Assembly: GCA_910587555.1 (NCBI GenBank)
Contig: CAJULV010000111.1
Span: forward strand, 1-5,499
Length of the DNA: 5,499 bases
Direction: 5' to 3'
Source: an uncultured Acetatifactor sp.
Lineage (GTDB): Bacteria; Bacillota; Clostridia; Lachnospirales; Lachnospiraceae
The notes beneath the pieces were generated by a model. The model was not told the origin of the DNA. It was given only the letters and a program-made list of their open reading frames with translations, and did not search any database. Below are positions 1 through 5,499 of the stretch, in pieces; position 1 is the stretch's first letter; each line of letters starts with the position of its first letter. The position numbers and the translations under genes are program-made.

Positions 1-1106
1 TCATTGGCGCGGCGGTATAGAAAAGGACTGTTCAGCTCCGCCGCCCAGTGGTACACTGCCTGATTCTCTTCCAGGAAATTCAGCCTGCCGTCCTTTGTGG
101 GTTTTAAGCCGGACAGGGGACGCACCATATTGCAGCTTGCGTAAAACCTGCCGGGCAGGCAGCGGTAAAATTCCGCCATGGGACGGGGCAGCGGGTTACC
201 CAGCCTGGCTTCCGCGCGGTTCAGGCTTTCCTCCCTGGCCCCTCTGCCCTGGATTCCGGCAAAATCGCAGAGAAACTGCAGCACCGGGGCAATGGAAAGA
301 AGCTCCCTCTCCCGTGGCGGCTCAGGCGGAGCGGAATTGTAGATGGGATGCCCGGACCGGCTCTTGATCCAGACATATTTAAAGCCCATTTGTTTCATAA
401 TCTCTTCCAGTTCCCCATCGCTTTTTCCGCCAAAATAAGCCATCCCGGAATACAGGATACTGCCGCACAAAAGCCCGGGTTGTCCTTCCGTACAACTTAC
501 AACGAAATTCCGTTTCCTTTTCGCAAGCGCTTCCACAGACAGATCAAAAAAATTATCCGGGAAAAATTCCCGCACCTTTTTCCAGTAGTCCGGCGCCTTA
601 TCCTTATTGACGGCCACAACGCCGGGCTGTGCCAGGGTCTGCTGATATCCCATCCATTCCACGATCCATTGGGAAAGCACAGCCTCATTGCAGGGAATGT
701 CGCGGCTGTTCAGATGTTTCTTCTCCTTGTTTGTTTCCGGCTCGATATAAAGGCCCCACATCCGGGGATCCTCGGATGGTGCGATGGCTTCGCCGCCTGT
801 TTTTTTGTTATGCCTGCCCACCTCGAACCCATAGCCATATCTCTCATAGCGGCAAAAAGGCAGGATCGTAACCTCCGTATCCGTCCAGTAGATGCGCTTG
901 TAAGTTGTCAGCTCCGCAAGAGGGATCAGCCCTCCCTTTTCCGAAAAGACAGGGTCATCCGGATGGAAGCACAGGTACAGCTCCCGCAGGGCTGCAGGCA
1001 GGGGGAATCCCAGTTTCGCCTCCTTCTGTGCCATGTCCTCCTCTGTGACAGCGCTTTTCCTGTCGCTGCCAAATGATTTTATCTTAAGCAATTCTTCTGC
1101 TATCAT
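1..1106 (-). CDS. Tandem SUKH (SMI1/KNR4) domain protein, probable immunity protein, 3' end outside the window
   Basis: The frame is open for 368 codons from an ATG at 1106 to the left edge, where no stop has yet been reached, so the protein is partial at its C-terminus. The start follows AAGGAAGG (1123-1116) with 9 bases spacing. Residues 29-46 (KLGFPLPAALRELYLCF) show the SUKH signature of a charged helix, then LGxPLPxxLRELY; the aromatic and acidic body runs to about 180. A second copy begins near residue 298 (EARLGNPLPRPMAEFYRCL), so the protein carries two SUKH modules joined by a middle region with an LLCGSILYSGMAYFGG segment. SUKH proteins are known mostly as cytoplasmic immunity proteins that bind and neutralise polymorphic toxin domains. 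The partner toxin is not visible here. It is the last gene of the operon within the window, 97 bases after the preceding gene. The family call is from motif recognition; the immunity role is inferred. Confidence 0.85.
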   Translation of the reverse strand, partial: MIAEELLKIKSFGSDRKSAVTEEDMAQKEAKLGFPLPAALRELYLCFHPDDPVFSEKGGLIPLAELTTYKRIYWTDTEVTILPFCRYERYGYGFEVGRHNKKTGGEAIAPSEDPRMWGLYIEPETNKEKKHLNSRDIPCNEAVLSQWIVEWMGYQQTLAQPGVVAVNKDKAPDYWKKVREFFPDNFFDLSVEALAKRKRNFVVSCTEGQPGLLCGSILYSGMAYFGGKSDGELEEIMKQMGFKYVWIKSRSGHPIYNSAPPEPPRERELLSIAPVLQFLCDFAGIQGRGAREESLNRAEARLGNPLPRPMAEFYRCLPGRFYASCNMVRPLSGLKPTKDGRLNFLEENQAVYHWAAELNSPFLYRRAN

Positions 1107-1203
1107 TGCGATGTACCTTCCTTATCACGTTCTTCCGATACGCACAATCCTTTTCATCCCGTAGCACAGCCTTTTTACTGCTCTTTATCCATGGCTCCTT
1201 TTC

Positions 1204-1521
1204 TCACCTGTTCAAAATCAATGCTACTGCCTCTTTTAAATCATCACTAAATTCTTCCAGATCATCCATCGAAATAACCTTATCATTAATTAATCCGGCA
1301 ATATCCCAAAACATGTCAGATTTTCTTAATTCTATCCAAACACCCGGCGTTTTCCTATCTCTCTTAATCCGTTTTTCCATCTCCCAAAACTTAGTGGAAG
1401 CAGGCAAGTCGCTGCTCAAATAGTCCGCATATTCCTTTACTAACTTCTCCATGTAATGTTCCTGCCATCCACCAATTTTCTCCCTGTATAATTTCCAGTC
1501 CCTTTTTGAAGGCTCAAACAT
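1204..1521 (-). CDS. Small acidic helical protein of unknown function (105 aa)
   Basis: Starts at ATG 1521 after a strong GGGGGAGG Shine-Dalgarno with about 9 bases spacing, and ends in TGA. The protein is highly charged and probably all-helical: a Trp-rich N-terminus (PSKRDWKLYREKIGGWQE), a central KFWEMEKRIKRDRKTPGVW segment, and an acidic C-terminal helix (DDLEEFSDDLKEAVALIL). There is no signal peptide or membrane segment. From memory, similar short proteins are common in Clostridia and often sit beside immunity or toxin genes, but I cannot name a validated function. Its base composition is visibly more AT-rich than the SUKH gene and the zinc-ribbon gene around it, so it may have joined the operon separately. 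It lies 54 bases after the membrane-protein gene, on the same strand, without a terminator between. Confidence 0.8.
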   Translation of the reverse strand: MFEPSKRDWKLYREKIGGWQEHYMEKLVKEYADYLSSDLPASTKFWEMEKRIKRDRKTPGVWIELRKSDMFWDIAGLINDKVISMDDLEEFSDDLKEAVALILNR

Positions 1522-1575
1522 TTTTCATTTCCTCCCCCTTACTGATTCAGCTTCCCACAAAATGAAAAGCACCCC

Positions 1576-1986
1576 TTATCCTTGTAAAACAATCACCAGG
1601 GCCAGCGCCAGGATGACAGCCATCAGAACCAGTGAGACTTTAACCGGAGAACGCTCCCCGCTTTTCCAGTCAGAAAGCAGACTGTCGTTGTCATCCTCCA
1701 TATCAGGACGTCCTTTCCTTTCCCAAAGTATGAGGTGATAAACCGCGGATATCAGGTCTATGCCCCCAAATATCAATATCACATTTCTTACACAGAAAAT
1801 GATGAAACCAAGGGGCACTTCGTCCCCATCACTTCCCAGTATAACGCCGCCCCATATCCATTTGATGATTGTCATGATGGCGGCAGCCAAGGTACAAAGC
1901 AGCGCCGCAGCCCCGTACTGCTTTGCTTTACGTTTTTCACTGGTGTCCTGCCTTTTGGGAATCTTTTGGGGAAACATGCTGTCCAT
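1576..1986 (-). CDS. Three-segment integral membrane protein of unknown function (136 aa)
   Basis: Starts at ATG 1986 with AAGGAG nine bases upstream and ends in TAA. A basic, hydrophilic N-terminus (about residues 7-23, Lys/Arg-rich) precedes three hydrophobic stretches: about 24-50, 58-88 and 115-134. An acidic loop (GSDGDE) lies between the first two and another (MEDDNDS) between the second and third. The positive N-terminus predicts an inner (cytoplasmic) amino end. I do not recognise a family. Membrane proteins of this kind can act as immunity factors against pore-forming or membrane-directed toxins, but that is inference from context only. An alternative upstream start exists: an ATG at 2038 overlaps the preceding stop (TCATGA) and reads MRMGLFGRKKDQKGD in another frame. 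That would need one base removed near 1989-1991 to join this protein. The annotated start is preferred because its ribosome site is good. Confidence 0.75.
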   Translation of the reverse strand: MDSMFPQKIPKRQDTSEKRKAKQYGAAALLCTLAAAIMTIIKWIWGGVILGSDGDEVPLGFIIFCVRNVILIFGGIDLISAVYHLILWERKGRPDMEDDNDSLLSDWKSGERSPVKVSLVLMAVILALALVIVLQG

Positions 1987-2034
1987 ATTGGGTATCTCCT
2001 TTTTGGTCCTTTTTTCTGCCGAATAAACCCATTC

Positions 2035-2357
2035 TCATGAAAATCCAAGCGGGTTTTCCAACCTCTCCTGCACCGCCTCGTCCCTTGTGACAGACCAGAA
2101 GATGCGTTTCTCGCTGTCATACACCCCCACAGCCTGTCCTCCATGGCCTGATAAAGCTTCCATGTGTTGCCCTCGGCAATCTGATCCGTAATGCCCGCGA
2201 TGGGAAACAGGCTGACCTTCAGCTTCCCGCCCTCCTGCAACATCTCCGGCTCAAAATTTCAACTTTTGAACAGGCCCGCTACCTGCATTTCCTTTTCTTT
2301 TTCCTCCATCCGTTTCCTGCCCTGCATTCTTTCCGGACAGCCTGATCTTCCTGTCAT
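2035..2357 (-). pseudogene. Broken small gene (about 107 codons if intact), nonsense plus frameshift
   Basis: Pieces of one protein can be followed in two frames. An ATG at 2357 overlaps the stop of the upstream gene by one base (TGATG); a second candidate start at 2309 follows AGG. The first frame reads through a Lys/Glu-rich stretch to LFKS, meets TGA at 2259-2261, then continues as FEPEMLQEGGKLKVSLFPI and ends up as TWKLYQAMED. The sense then passes to the frame reading YDSEKRIFWSVTRDEAVQ, which ends at TGA 2035. Restoring one base between about 2125 and 2147 joins the halves; the G5 run (C5 at 2124-2128) is the obvious site. A Trp codon in place of the TGA would fit. With both repairs the length is exactly 108 codons including the stop. 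The pattern of beta-prone and acidic residues resembles the small immunity-type genes around it, but I do not recognise a family. The lesions are seen directly; that this is one gene is inferred from coherent protein-like sequence. Confidence 0.6.
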
Positions 2358-3382
2358 CAGGTCTGCTGATGATGCATCGAAGCCACACGGCACTCCGGAC
2401 ATACCTCCACATAGCAGTTGCCCTCCATAAAGTCCAGCATCTCCCAGGAAAGCTTAGCCACAAACTTCATGGGCCTGCCGCAGTCAGGGCAAGGGGTGTA
2501 CTCCCAGTCCTGGATCCAGAATGGGAAGCCGCCGATGGTGCTGACCTCGTCCCAGTCCGCCCCATAGAAAAGCGGCGCCGGCTCACCGGCAAGCACATAG
2601 GGATTGTCCCCCATCTGCTCCACATCCTCGTCCTCCATGGCCTCTTCGCCGCTGCCCTCATAAGGGAAAATGGGGGTGCTGCCTCCGTCCAGGGTAAAGC
2701 GGGAATAGGAGGGGCTGGCCCATGGGATACAGCCAAGGCAGGCGGTGGCAGTAAAGATGCCGTCTATCCCCAGAAAACCCAGGCGTTCGTCCCGTCCGTC
2801 CAACACCAGAAAATCCGACAGCCTGCCGCCGCACTCCGGGCAGCGGTCCTTTCTGGGGCGGAAAATATGTACGGCGCCATCCTGTGCCCTGTCCCCCTTG
2901 ACGAGGGGATAACATGTATCAAAATTCAGCTGCCTCCGCTTCCCGGCCTTGTCAAAGGTCCAACCGCCGCATTGGGCGTACACCGAAGGACCCACATACA
3001 ACTTTTCCCGCCAGGGACGGGGATTCTGTTCCAGTTCATAGAGCGTTTCCAATGCCTTATCGTCCCCCTGCATGGCCAGACAGCACATCAGATTTCCCGC
3101 CGTCCGGGAATCCTCCGTCTCCAACAGCCTGGCAATCAGGCCGTCCCGCACATCCTCCGGGGCGTGGTAATAAATCTCACTGGGGTGGTACACTTCCTTC
3201 TCCAGGGCGGCCCGGGCCAGCTCCGGGGAGAAGATGCCGTGAATATTGATGAGTCCTTTCAAATCTTCATCCCACCAGTCGTCATTCAAACGCTCCACAT
3301 GATTAATAAGATTCTCCAGTTTTTCCTGTATCTGCTCCGGGGTCCATTCCCTGGGCGGGATATACGGGGGTTTTGCCATCAT
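2357..3382 (-). CDS. Zinc-ribbon protein with DUF1963/YwqG-like C-terminus, probable first gene of the immunity-type operon (341 aa)
   Basis: Begins ATGATG at 3382/3379, with AAGGAG 6 or 9 bases upstream, so either Met may be used; it ends TGATGA. Residues 15-120 look helical and repeat-like (HEAT-type packing is possible). Two CxxC pairs follow: C181/C184 with C215/C218, and C298/C301 with C328/C331 (C323 nearby), consistent with two structural zinc ribbons. The stretch STIGGFPFWIQDWEYTPCPD followed by CGRPMKF and a CPEC near the end resembles the DUF1963/YwqG group as I remember it. Proteins of that group often occur among toxin-immunity genes; the biochemical role is unknown. No signal peptide is present, so it is cytoplasmic. 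It is first behind the promoter at 3436-3464, and its stop overlaps the next (broken) gene by one base, indicating translational coupling. The gene is clearly GC-rich compared with the recombinase region to its right. Confidence 0.8.
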   Translation of the reverse strand: MMAKPPYIPPREWTPEQIQEKLENLINHVERLNDDWWDEDLKGLINIHGIFSPELARAALEKEVYHPSEIYYHAPEDVRDGLIARLLETEDSRTAGNLMCCLAMQGDDKALETLYELEQNPRPWREKLYVGPSVYAQCGGWTFDKAGKRRQLNFDTCYPLVKGDRAQDGAVHIFRPRKDRCPECGGRLSDFLVLDGRDERLGFLGIDGIFTATACLGCIPWASPSYSRFTLDGGSTPIFPYEGSGEEAMEDEDVEQMGDNPYVLAGEPAPLFYGADWDEVSTIGGFPFWIQDWEYTPCPDCGRPMKFVAKLSWEMLDFMEGNCYVEVCPECRVASMHHQQT

Positions 3383-3435
3383 GATCAGCTCCTTTTCTTT
3401 TCCTTTATCTATGATCCCTGCGGAATCTTGCTATT

Positions 3436-3464
3436 ATTTTAGCATATCTGCATGTTTTTTTCCA
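3436..3464 (-). promoter_or_regulatory. Sigma-A type promoter of the left operon (extended -10)
   Basis: On the minus strand TGGAAA (3464-3459) is followed after 17 bases by TAAAAT (3441-3436), preceded by TGC to give the extended -10 TGCTAAAAT. Four of six bases match the -35 consensus and five of six the -10. It lies about 55 bases upstream of the ATG at 3382. A short inverted repeat (TGCTA/TAGCA, 3429-3444) overlaps the -10 and could be an operator. No other promoter is obvious between the operon genes. Confidence 0.55.
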
Positions 3465-3477
3465 TTGCTAACTTCAT
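3439..3477 (-). other. Possible 12-codon leader ORF overlapping the promoter
   Basis: ATG at 3477 is preceded by AGGAG at 8 bases spacing and reads MKLAMEKNMQIC before TAA. It overlaps the predicted -35 and -10 hexamers, so it could only be translated from a transcript starting further right, for example read-through from the regulator/recombinase block. It may be the stump of a lost gene or chance. Confidence 0.15.
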
Positions 3478-3496
3478 GCGTCTTTCTCCTGTTATT

Positions 3497-3613
3497 TCAG
3501 CCCTGACCTGAAGGCTCATGTACGGTAAAGAAGCAAACAACCGAAAACAAGAGATTGACTGCCAGCACCACACTATTCCGAACCAGAGAAAACAAAGACC
3601 AAAAGATAAGCAT
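3497..3613 (-). CDS. Hydrophobic 38-residue ORF coupled to the HxlR-type gene
   Basis: The ATG at 3613 shares its A with the TAA stop of the regulator (TAATG), a typical coupling arrangement, and the frame ends at TGA 3497. The peptide is almost wholly hydrophobic (MLIFWSLFSL, then a VVLAVNLLFSVVCFF core at about residues 15-29, then TVHEPSGQG), so one membrane helix is predicted. Residues 17-33 are encoded by the 52-bp direct repeat; the second repeat copy at the right edge is open in the equivalent frame. Three of the five differences between copies are synonymous in this frame, weakly supporting coding. There is no independent ribosome site. It could equally be a fortuitous frame through a dispersed non-coding repeat. 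Confidence 0.3.
   Translation of the reverse strand: MLIFWSLFSLVRNSVVLAVNLLFSVVCFFTVHEPSGQG
3514..3565 (+). repeat. Direct repeat, copy 1 (52 bp)
   Basis: Begins GCTCATGTACGGTAAAGAAG and matches 5448-5499 over 52 bases with five substitutions and no gaps, in the same orientation. It lies between the left operon's promoter and the regulator, inside the 38-codon hydrophobic ORF of the other strand. To its left the homology stops at once. The right-hand limit cannot be set because the other copy reaches the window edge. Confidence 0.85.
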
Positions 3614-3894
3614 TATGGAATTTGCCAACCGTCAGGAATATGTTCATGTCCCCATTTGCAAAAAGCACTTAAAATTGGCATAATGCTTTTCCCCTTTTCC
3701 GACAAACAATATTCCACTTTGGGAGGTACTTGAGGATATTCTTTGCGTATAACAATGCCGTCATTCTCTAATTCTTTTAGCTGGCTGCTAAGCATTTTAT
3801 GTGTTACCTTTCCCAATGCCCGTTTTATTTCACTGTAGCGAAGAATCTCTTTTTTCCATAGCCAAAATAAAATGTGCATTTTCCGTTTTCCCAC
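3613..3894 (-). CDS. HxlR-family winged-helix transcriptional regulator, N-terminus probably lost to a frameshift
   Basis: The 93-residue frame shows the HxlR winged helix-turn-helix: KMHILFWLWKKEILRYSEIK (first helices), then ALGKVTHKMLSSQLKELEND (helix-turn-helix), then the near-diagnostic RKEYPQVPPKVEYCLSEKGK wing, and a C-terminal helix ending CKWGHEHIP. HxlR proteins are dimeric DNA-binding repressors or activators, often sensing electrophiles or redox through an N-terminal Cys; that Cys is not seen here. The only start in frame is GTG 3894, without a convincing ribosome site. An ATG at 3941 opens another frame (MNFFSPYLTEEQAISKWENG) that would join if one base were restored near the A4 run at 3879-3882. 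That would give 109 residues, the usual family length. The gene lies just downstream of the recombinase and probably belonged to the same mobile element. Confidence 0.75.
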   Translation of the reverse strand: MGKRKMHILFWLWKKEILRYSEIKRALGKVTHKMLSSQLKELENDGIVIRKEYPQVPPKVEYCLSEKGKSIMPILSAFCKWGHEHIPDGWQIP

Positions 3895-3956
3895 TTGCTG
3901 ATTGCCTGTTCTTCTGTCAAGTAAGGACTAAAAAAATTCATTTTTTTGAACTTTCC

Positions 3957-3985
3957 CACAAGTGCGGTATCTAACCGCACTTGTG
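3957..3985. repeat. Perfect 12-bp inverted repeat (5-nt loop) over the recombinase stop codon
   Basis: CACAAGTGCGGT at 3957-3968 and ACCGCACTTGTG at 3974-3985 are exact inverse complements around ATCTA. On the minus strand the left arm is formed by the last recombinase codons (His-Lys-Cys-Gly) and the stop TAG lies in the loop. No run of T follows directly on either strand, so it is not a canonical terminator, although T5 begins about 9 bases beyond on the plus strand. It is 15 bases upstream of the possible ATG 3941 of the regulator, so an operator or a structure that insulates the two genes is possible. Confidence 0.7.
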
Positions 3986-5447
3986 AATGGTATTTTTCTC
4001 AAAGAAATCCGATTCAAAGTTCCAACAAATTTCTATTCTATTATCGGAAAATACCTTTACTTTGTCAATCAGCTTCTCTTTAATTTCTTCTGTCAGTTCT
4101 ATCTGATCGGCAAAGCAGAGTAATTGACTGATACGTTTTGTCTTTTGCTGGCTGCTTTCGCTCTGCACTGCCTGACTGTCTTGCAGTTCCCTCATGCGAA
4201 GCTCTAACCTGTCTATTTCTTCATCATATTTTTTCTTTTCCAGTAAAAAGTCCTCTCTGGACAATTTACCGTCCGTGTACTGTTCATAGAGCGGCATCCA
4301 TGTCTTTTTCATTGCAGCAATCGTTTTGACGAGTGTTTTCATTTCTTCCTGCTCTGAATATGGAACTGTTCTGTTTTTTGCCTCTTTTGATAATTCCTCC
4401 TCCCTGACAAGGAGCTTTATCTGCTGCCGGACAGCCTCAACAACCGCATTGTCGGCATTTTCTTTCTTTATTCTTGCCTTCCTGCATTCGCACTCCTGCA
4501 AATAATACCTTTGCCAGCAGGATATTACCCCGCTGCCGTCTCCCTGTAACTTCCTGCCGCAATAGCCGCAATAATACATATTTCTTCCTTTTTTGCCGCT
4601 TTGCTTAAATTCACACTGTTTCAGCATGGAGTTCGCTTTTACATATAACTCATAAGAAACAATCGGCTCATGGGTGTTCTCTACCCTGATCCACTCTGAT
4701 GCGGGCTTTTTCTGACGCTTTCCCCTTACCATTACAGAACCTGTTTTCAGGGAAACCATTGTCCCGGTATACCTTTCATCCTTAACCATGCAGCGTATCC
4801 TGTCATCTGTCCAACAGCATTTTGCTCCATACCGGCTCCATTCCTTTTGATAGCCCCGCATTTTTTGGAACTCTGACGGTGCCGGAACCCCTCTCTGGTT
4901 CAGCAGCCTTGCAATCTTTAAAGGAGTAATGCCGGATGCCATCATTTCAAAGATTTCATGCACAATTTTACCCGTTTCTTCATGGATTACCAACTTATGG
5001 ATATTATCCTCTGCCTTTTTATAGCCGTACATGGCACAGTGGGCATTATATTCTCCCTTTTCAGCCATCCGTTTCCATGCAATCCTCTGTTTCTTTGAAA
5101 ACTCCCTGCTGTAAAAATCATAAATCATGTTCTTAAACGCTACATCAAGACCGCCTGTTGTCCCGTCAAACTGCCTGCTATCATAGTTGTCATTTACCGA
5201 TATGAACCGTATGCCAAGAAGGGGAAGAACTGTTCGAGATAGTCCCCCAGTTCCACATAATTCCTGCCAAATCGGGAAAAATCCTTTACAATAATACAAT
5301 TTATCTTTCCCTCTTTTGCAAGCTGGATCATTTCCGTAAACCCCGGTCTGTCATCAAACTTTACACCGGAATATCCATCATCACACTTTTCAATCACCTT
5401 ACTGTCTGCAAGGTCCTTATGTGTTCTGATATATTCCCACAGCAAAT
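3971..5447 (-). pseudogene. Large serine recombinase (resolvase/invertase family), N-terminally truncated and frameshifted
   Basis: The upstream part (about 5214-5447) encodes 78 residues of the catalytic domain from LLWEYIRTHKDL through CIIVKDFSRFGRNYVELGDY to FFPFL. It then leaves frame at the GG of 5213-5214, where a third G would restore FLGIRFISVNDNYDS. The downstream part continues as a 442-codon frame whose first 27 or so residues are out-of-frame noise. It contains the recombinase domain (about residues 80-230 of that frame), a zinc ribbon (C244, C247, C261, C270/C272), a coiled coil (about 300-372) and the family's C-terminal ELTEEIKEKLIDKV helix. Large serine recombinases integrate and excise mobile elements through a catalytic Ser in a YxRxS motif near the start. 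That motif is absent, because homology begins abruptly next to the direct repeat at 5448. The protein as read cannot be active. It ends at TAG in the hairpin loop. Confidence 0.85.
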
Positions 5448-5499
5448 GCTCATGTACGGTAAAGAAGCAAGCAACTGAAAACAACAGATAGACCGCCAG
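5448..5499 (+). repeat. Direct repeat, copy 2 (52 bp, reaching the window edge)
   Basis: Same orientation as 3514-3565 and 47 of 52 bases identical. On the minus strand it is open in the same frame as the recombinase remnant, giving LAVYLLFSVACFFTVHE and then HLLWEYIR. The frame has no stop before the edge, so the recombinase remnant is fused in frame to the repeat-encoded hydrophobic sequence. The repeat may extend beyond 5499. Confidence 0.85.

Noticed and set aside
348..1076. Plus-strand open frame of 242 codons
   Set aside because: It is antisense to the SUKH gene, whose minus-strand frame is open to the window edge and has family motifs.
1175..1192. Five-codon ORF (MDKEQ) behind AAAAGGAG upstream of the SUKH gene
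   Set aside because: Only two bases separate the ribosome site and ATG, and it is too short to support as a gene or leader.
2124..2128. Programmed -1 frameshift on the G5 run
   Set aside because: Slippage is conceivable, but the upstream nonsense codon already breaks the gene, and no stimulatory structure or Shine-Dalgarno-like spur is obvious.
2259..2261. In-frame TGA read as a recoded Trp or Sec codon
   Set aside because: TGA ends neighbouring genes normally, Trp is written TGG elsewhere, no SECIS-like element is visible, and the same gene has a second lesion.
2369..3442. Long plus-strand open frame of 357 codons
   Set aside because: It is antisense to the zinc-ribbon gene, which has a good ribosome site, a promoter and CxxC motifs. 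The plus-strand product has no recognisable domain and arises from GC-rich codon positions.
3505..3530. CTCATGTACGGT resembles the 3' strand of a group II intron domain V
   Set aside because: No complementary GAGCCG-type 5' strand with a short loop lies upstream in either repeat copy, and there is no maturase gene.
3930..3947. A7-TTCA-T7 sequence upstream of the HxlR gene as a terminator
   Set aside because: It has only A:T pairing and no GC stem, and it contains the probable start codon of the regulator.

Overview
The window reads as a 5.5 kb piece of a gut-type Firmicutes genome, most likely Lachnospiraceae/Clostridia. This rests on the purine-rich Shine-Dalgarno sequences (AAGGAG, GGGGGAGG), the style of the proteins and the large serine recombinase of clostridial mobile elements. 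No species is identifiable. Every supported gene lies on the minus strand, so transcription runs from right to left.

Left part (about 1-3470): a compact GC-rich operon that resembles the immunity arrays found with polymorphic toxins. In transcription order it holds five genes. (1) A 341-residue protein with two CxxC zinc-ribbon-like motifs, behind a good extended -10 promoter. (2) A roughly 107-codon gene starting at a TGATG overlap but broken by an in-frame TGA and a one-base frameshift. (3) A 136-residue protein with three membrane segments. (4) A 105-residue acidic, helical small protein. (5) A SUKH (SMI1/KNR4) protein with two SUKH modules that runs off the left edge. The last gene is easy to miss because its stop codon is outside the window. 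No toxin gene is present, so the set is an orphan array or the toxin lies elsewhere.

Right part (about 3480-5499): more AT-rich and looking like the eroded remnant of a mobile element. It contains a large serine recombinase that lacks its catalytic-serine N-terminus and carries a frameshift. A HxlR-type regulator follows it, and its N-terminus is also out of frame. A 38-codon hydrophobic ORF overlaps the regulator's stop codon (TAATG). A 52-bp direct repeat occurs at both ends of this block (about 90% identical). One copy lies inside the 38-codon ORF and the other is fused in frame to the truncated recombinase at the right edge. A perfect 12-bp inverted repeat overlaps the recombinase stop codon.

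Three independent genes each lack exactly one base at or near a short homopolymer. This is either decay or an assembly artefact, and it should be settled before calling the genes dead. I see no RNA gene, CRISPR array, IS element or replication origin.
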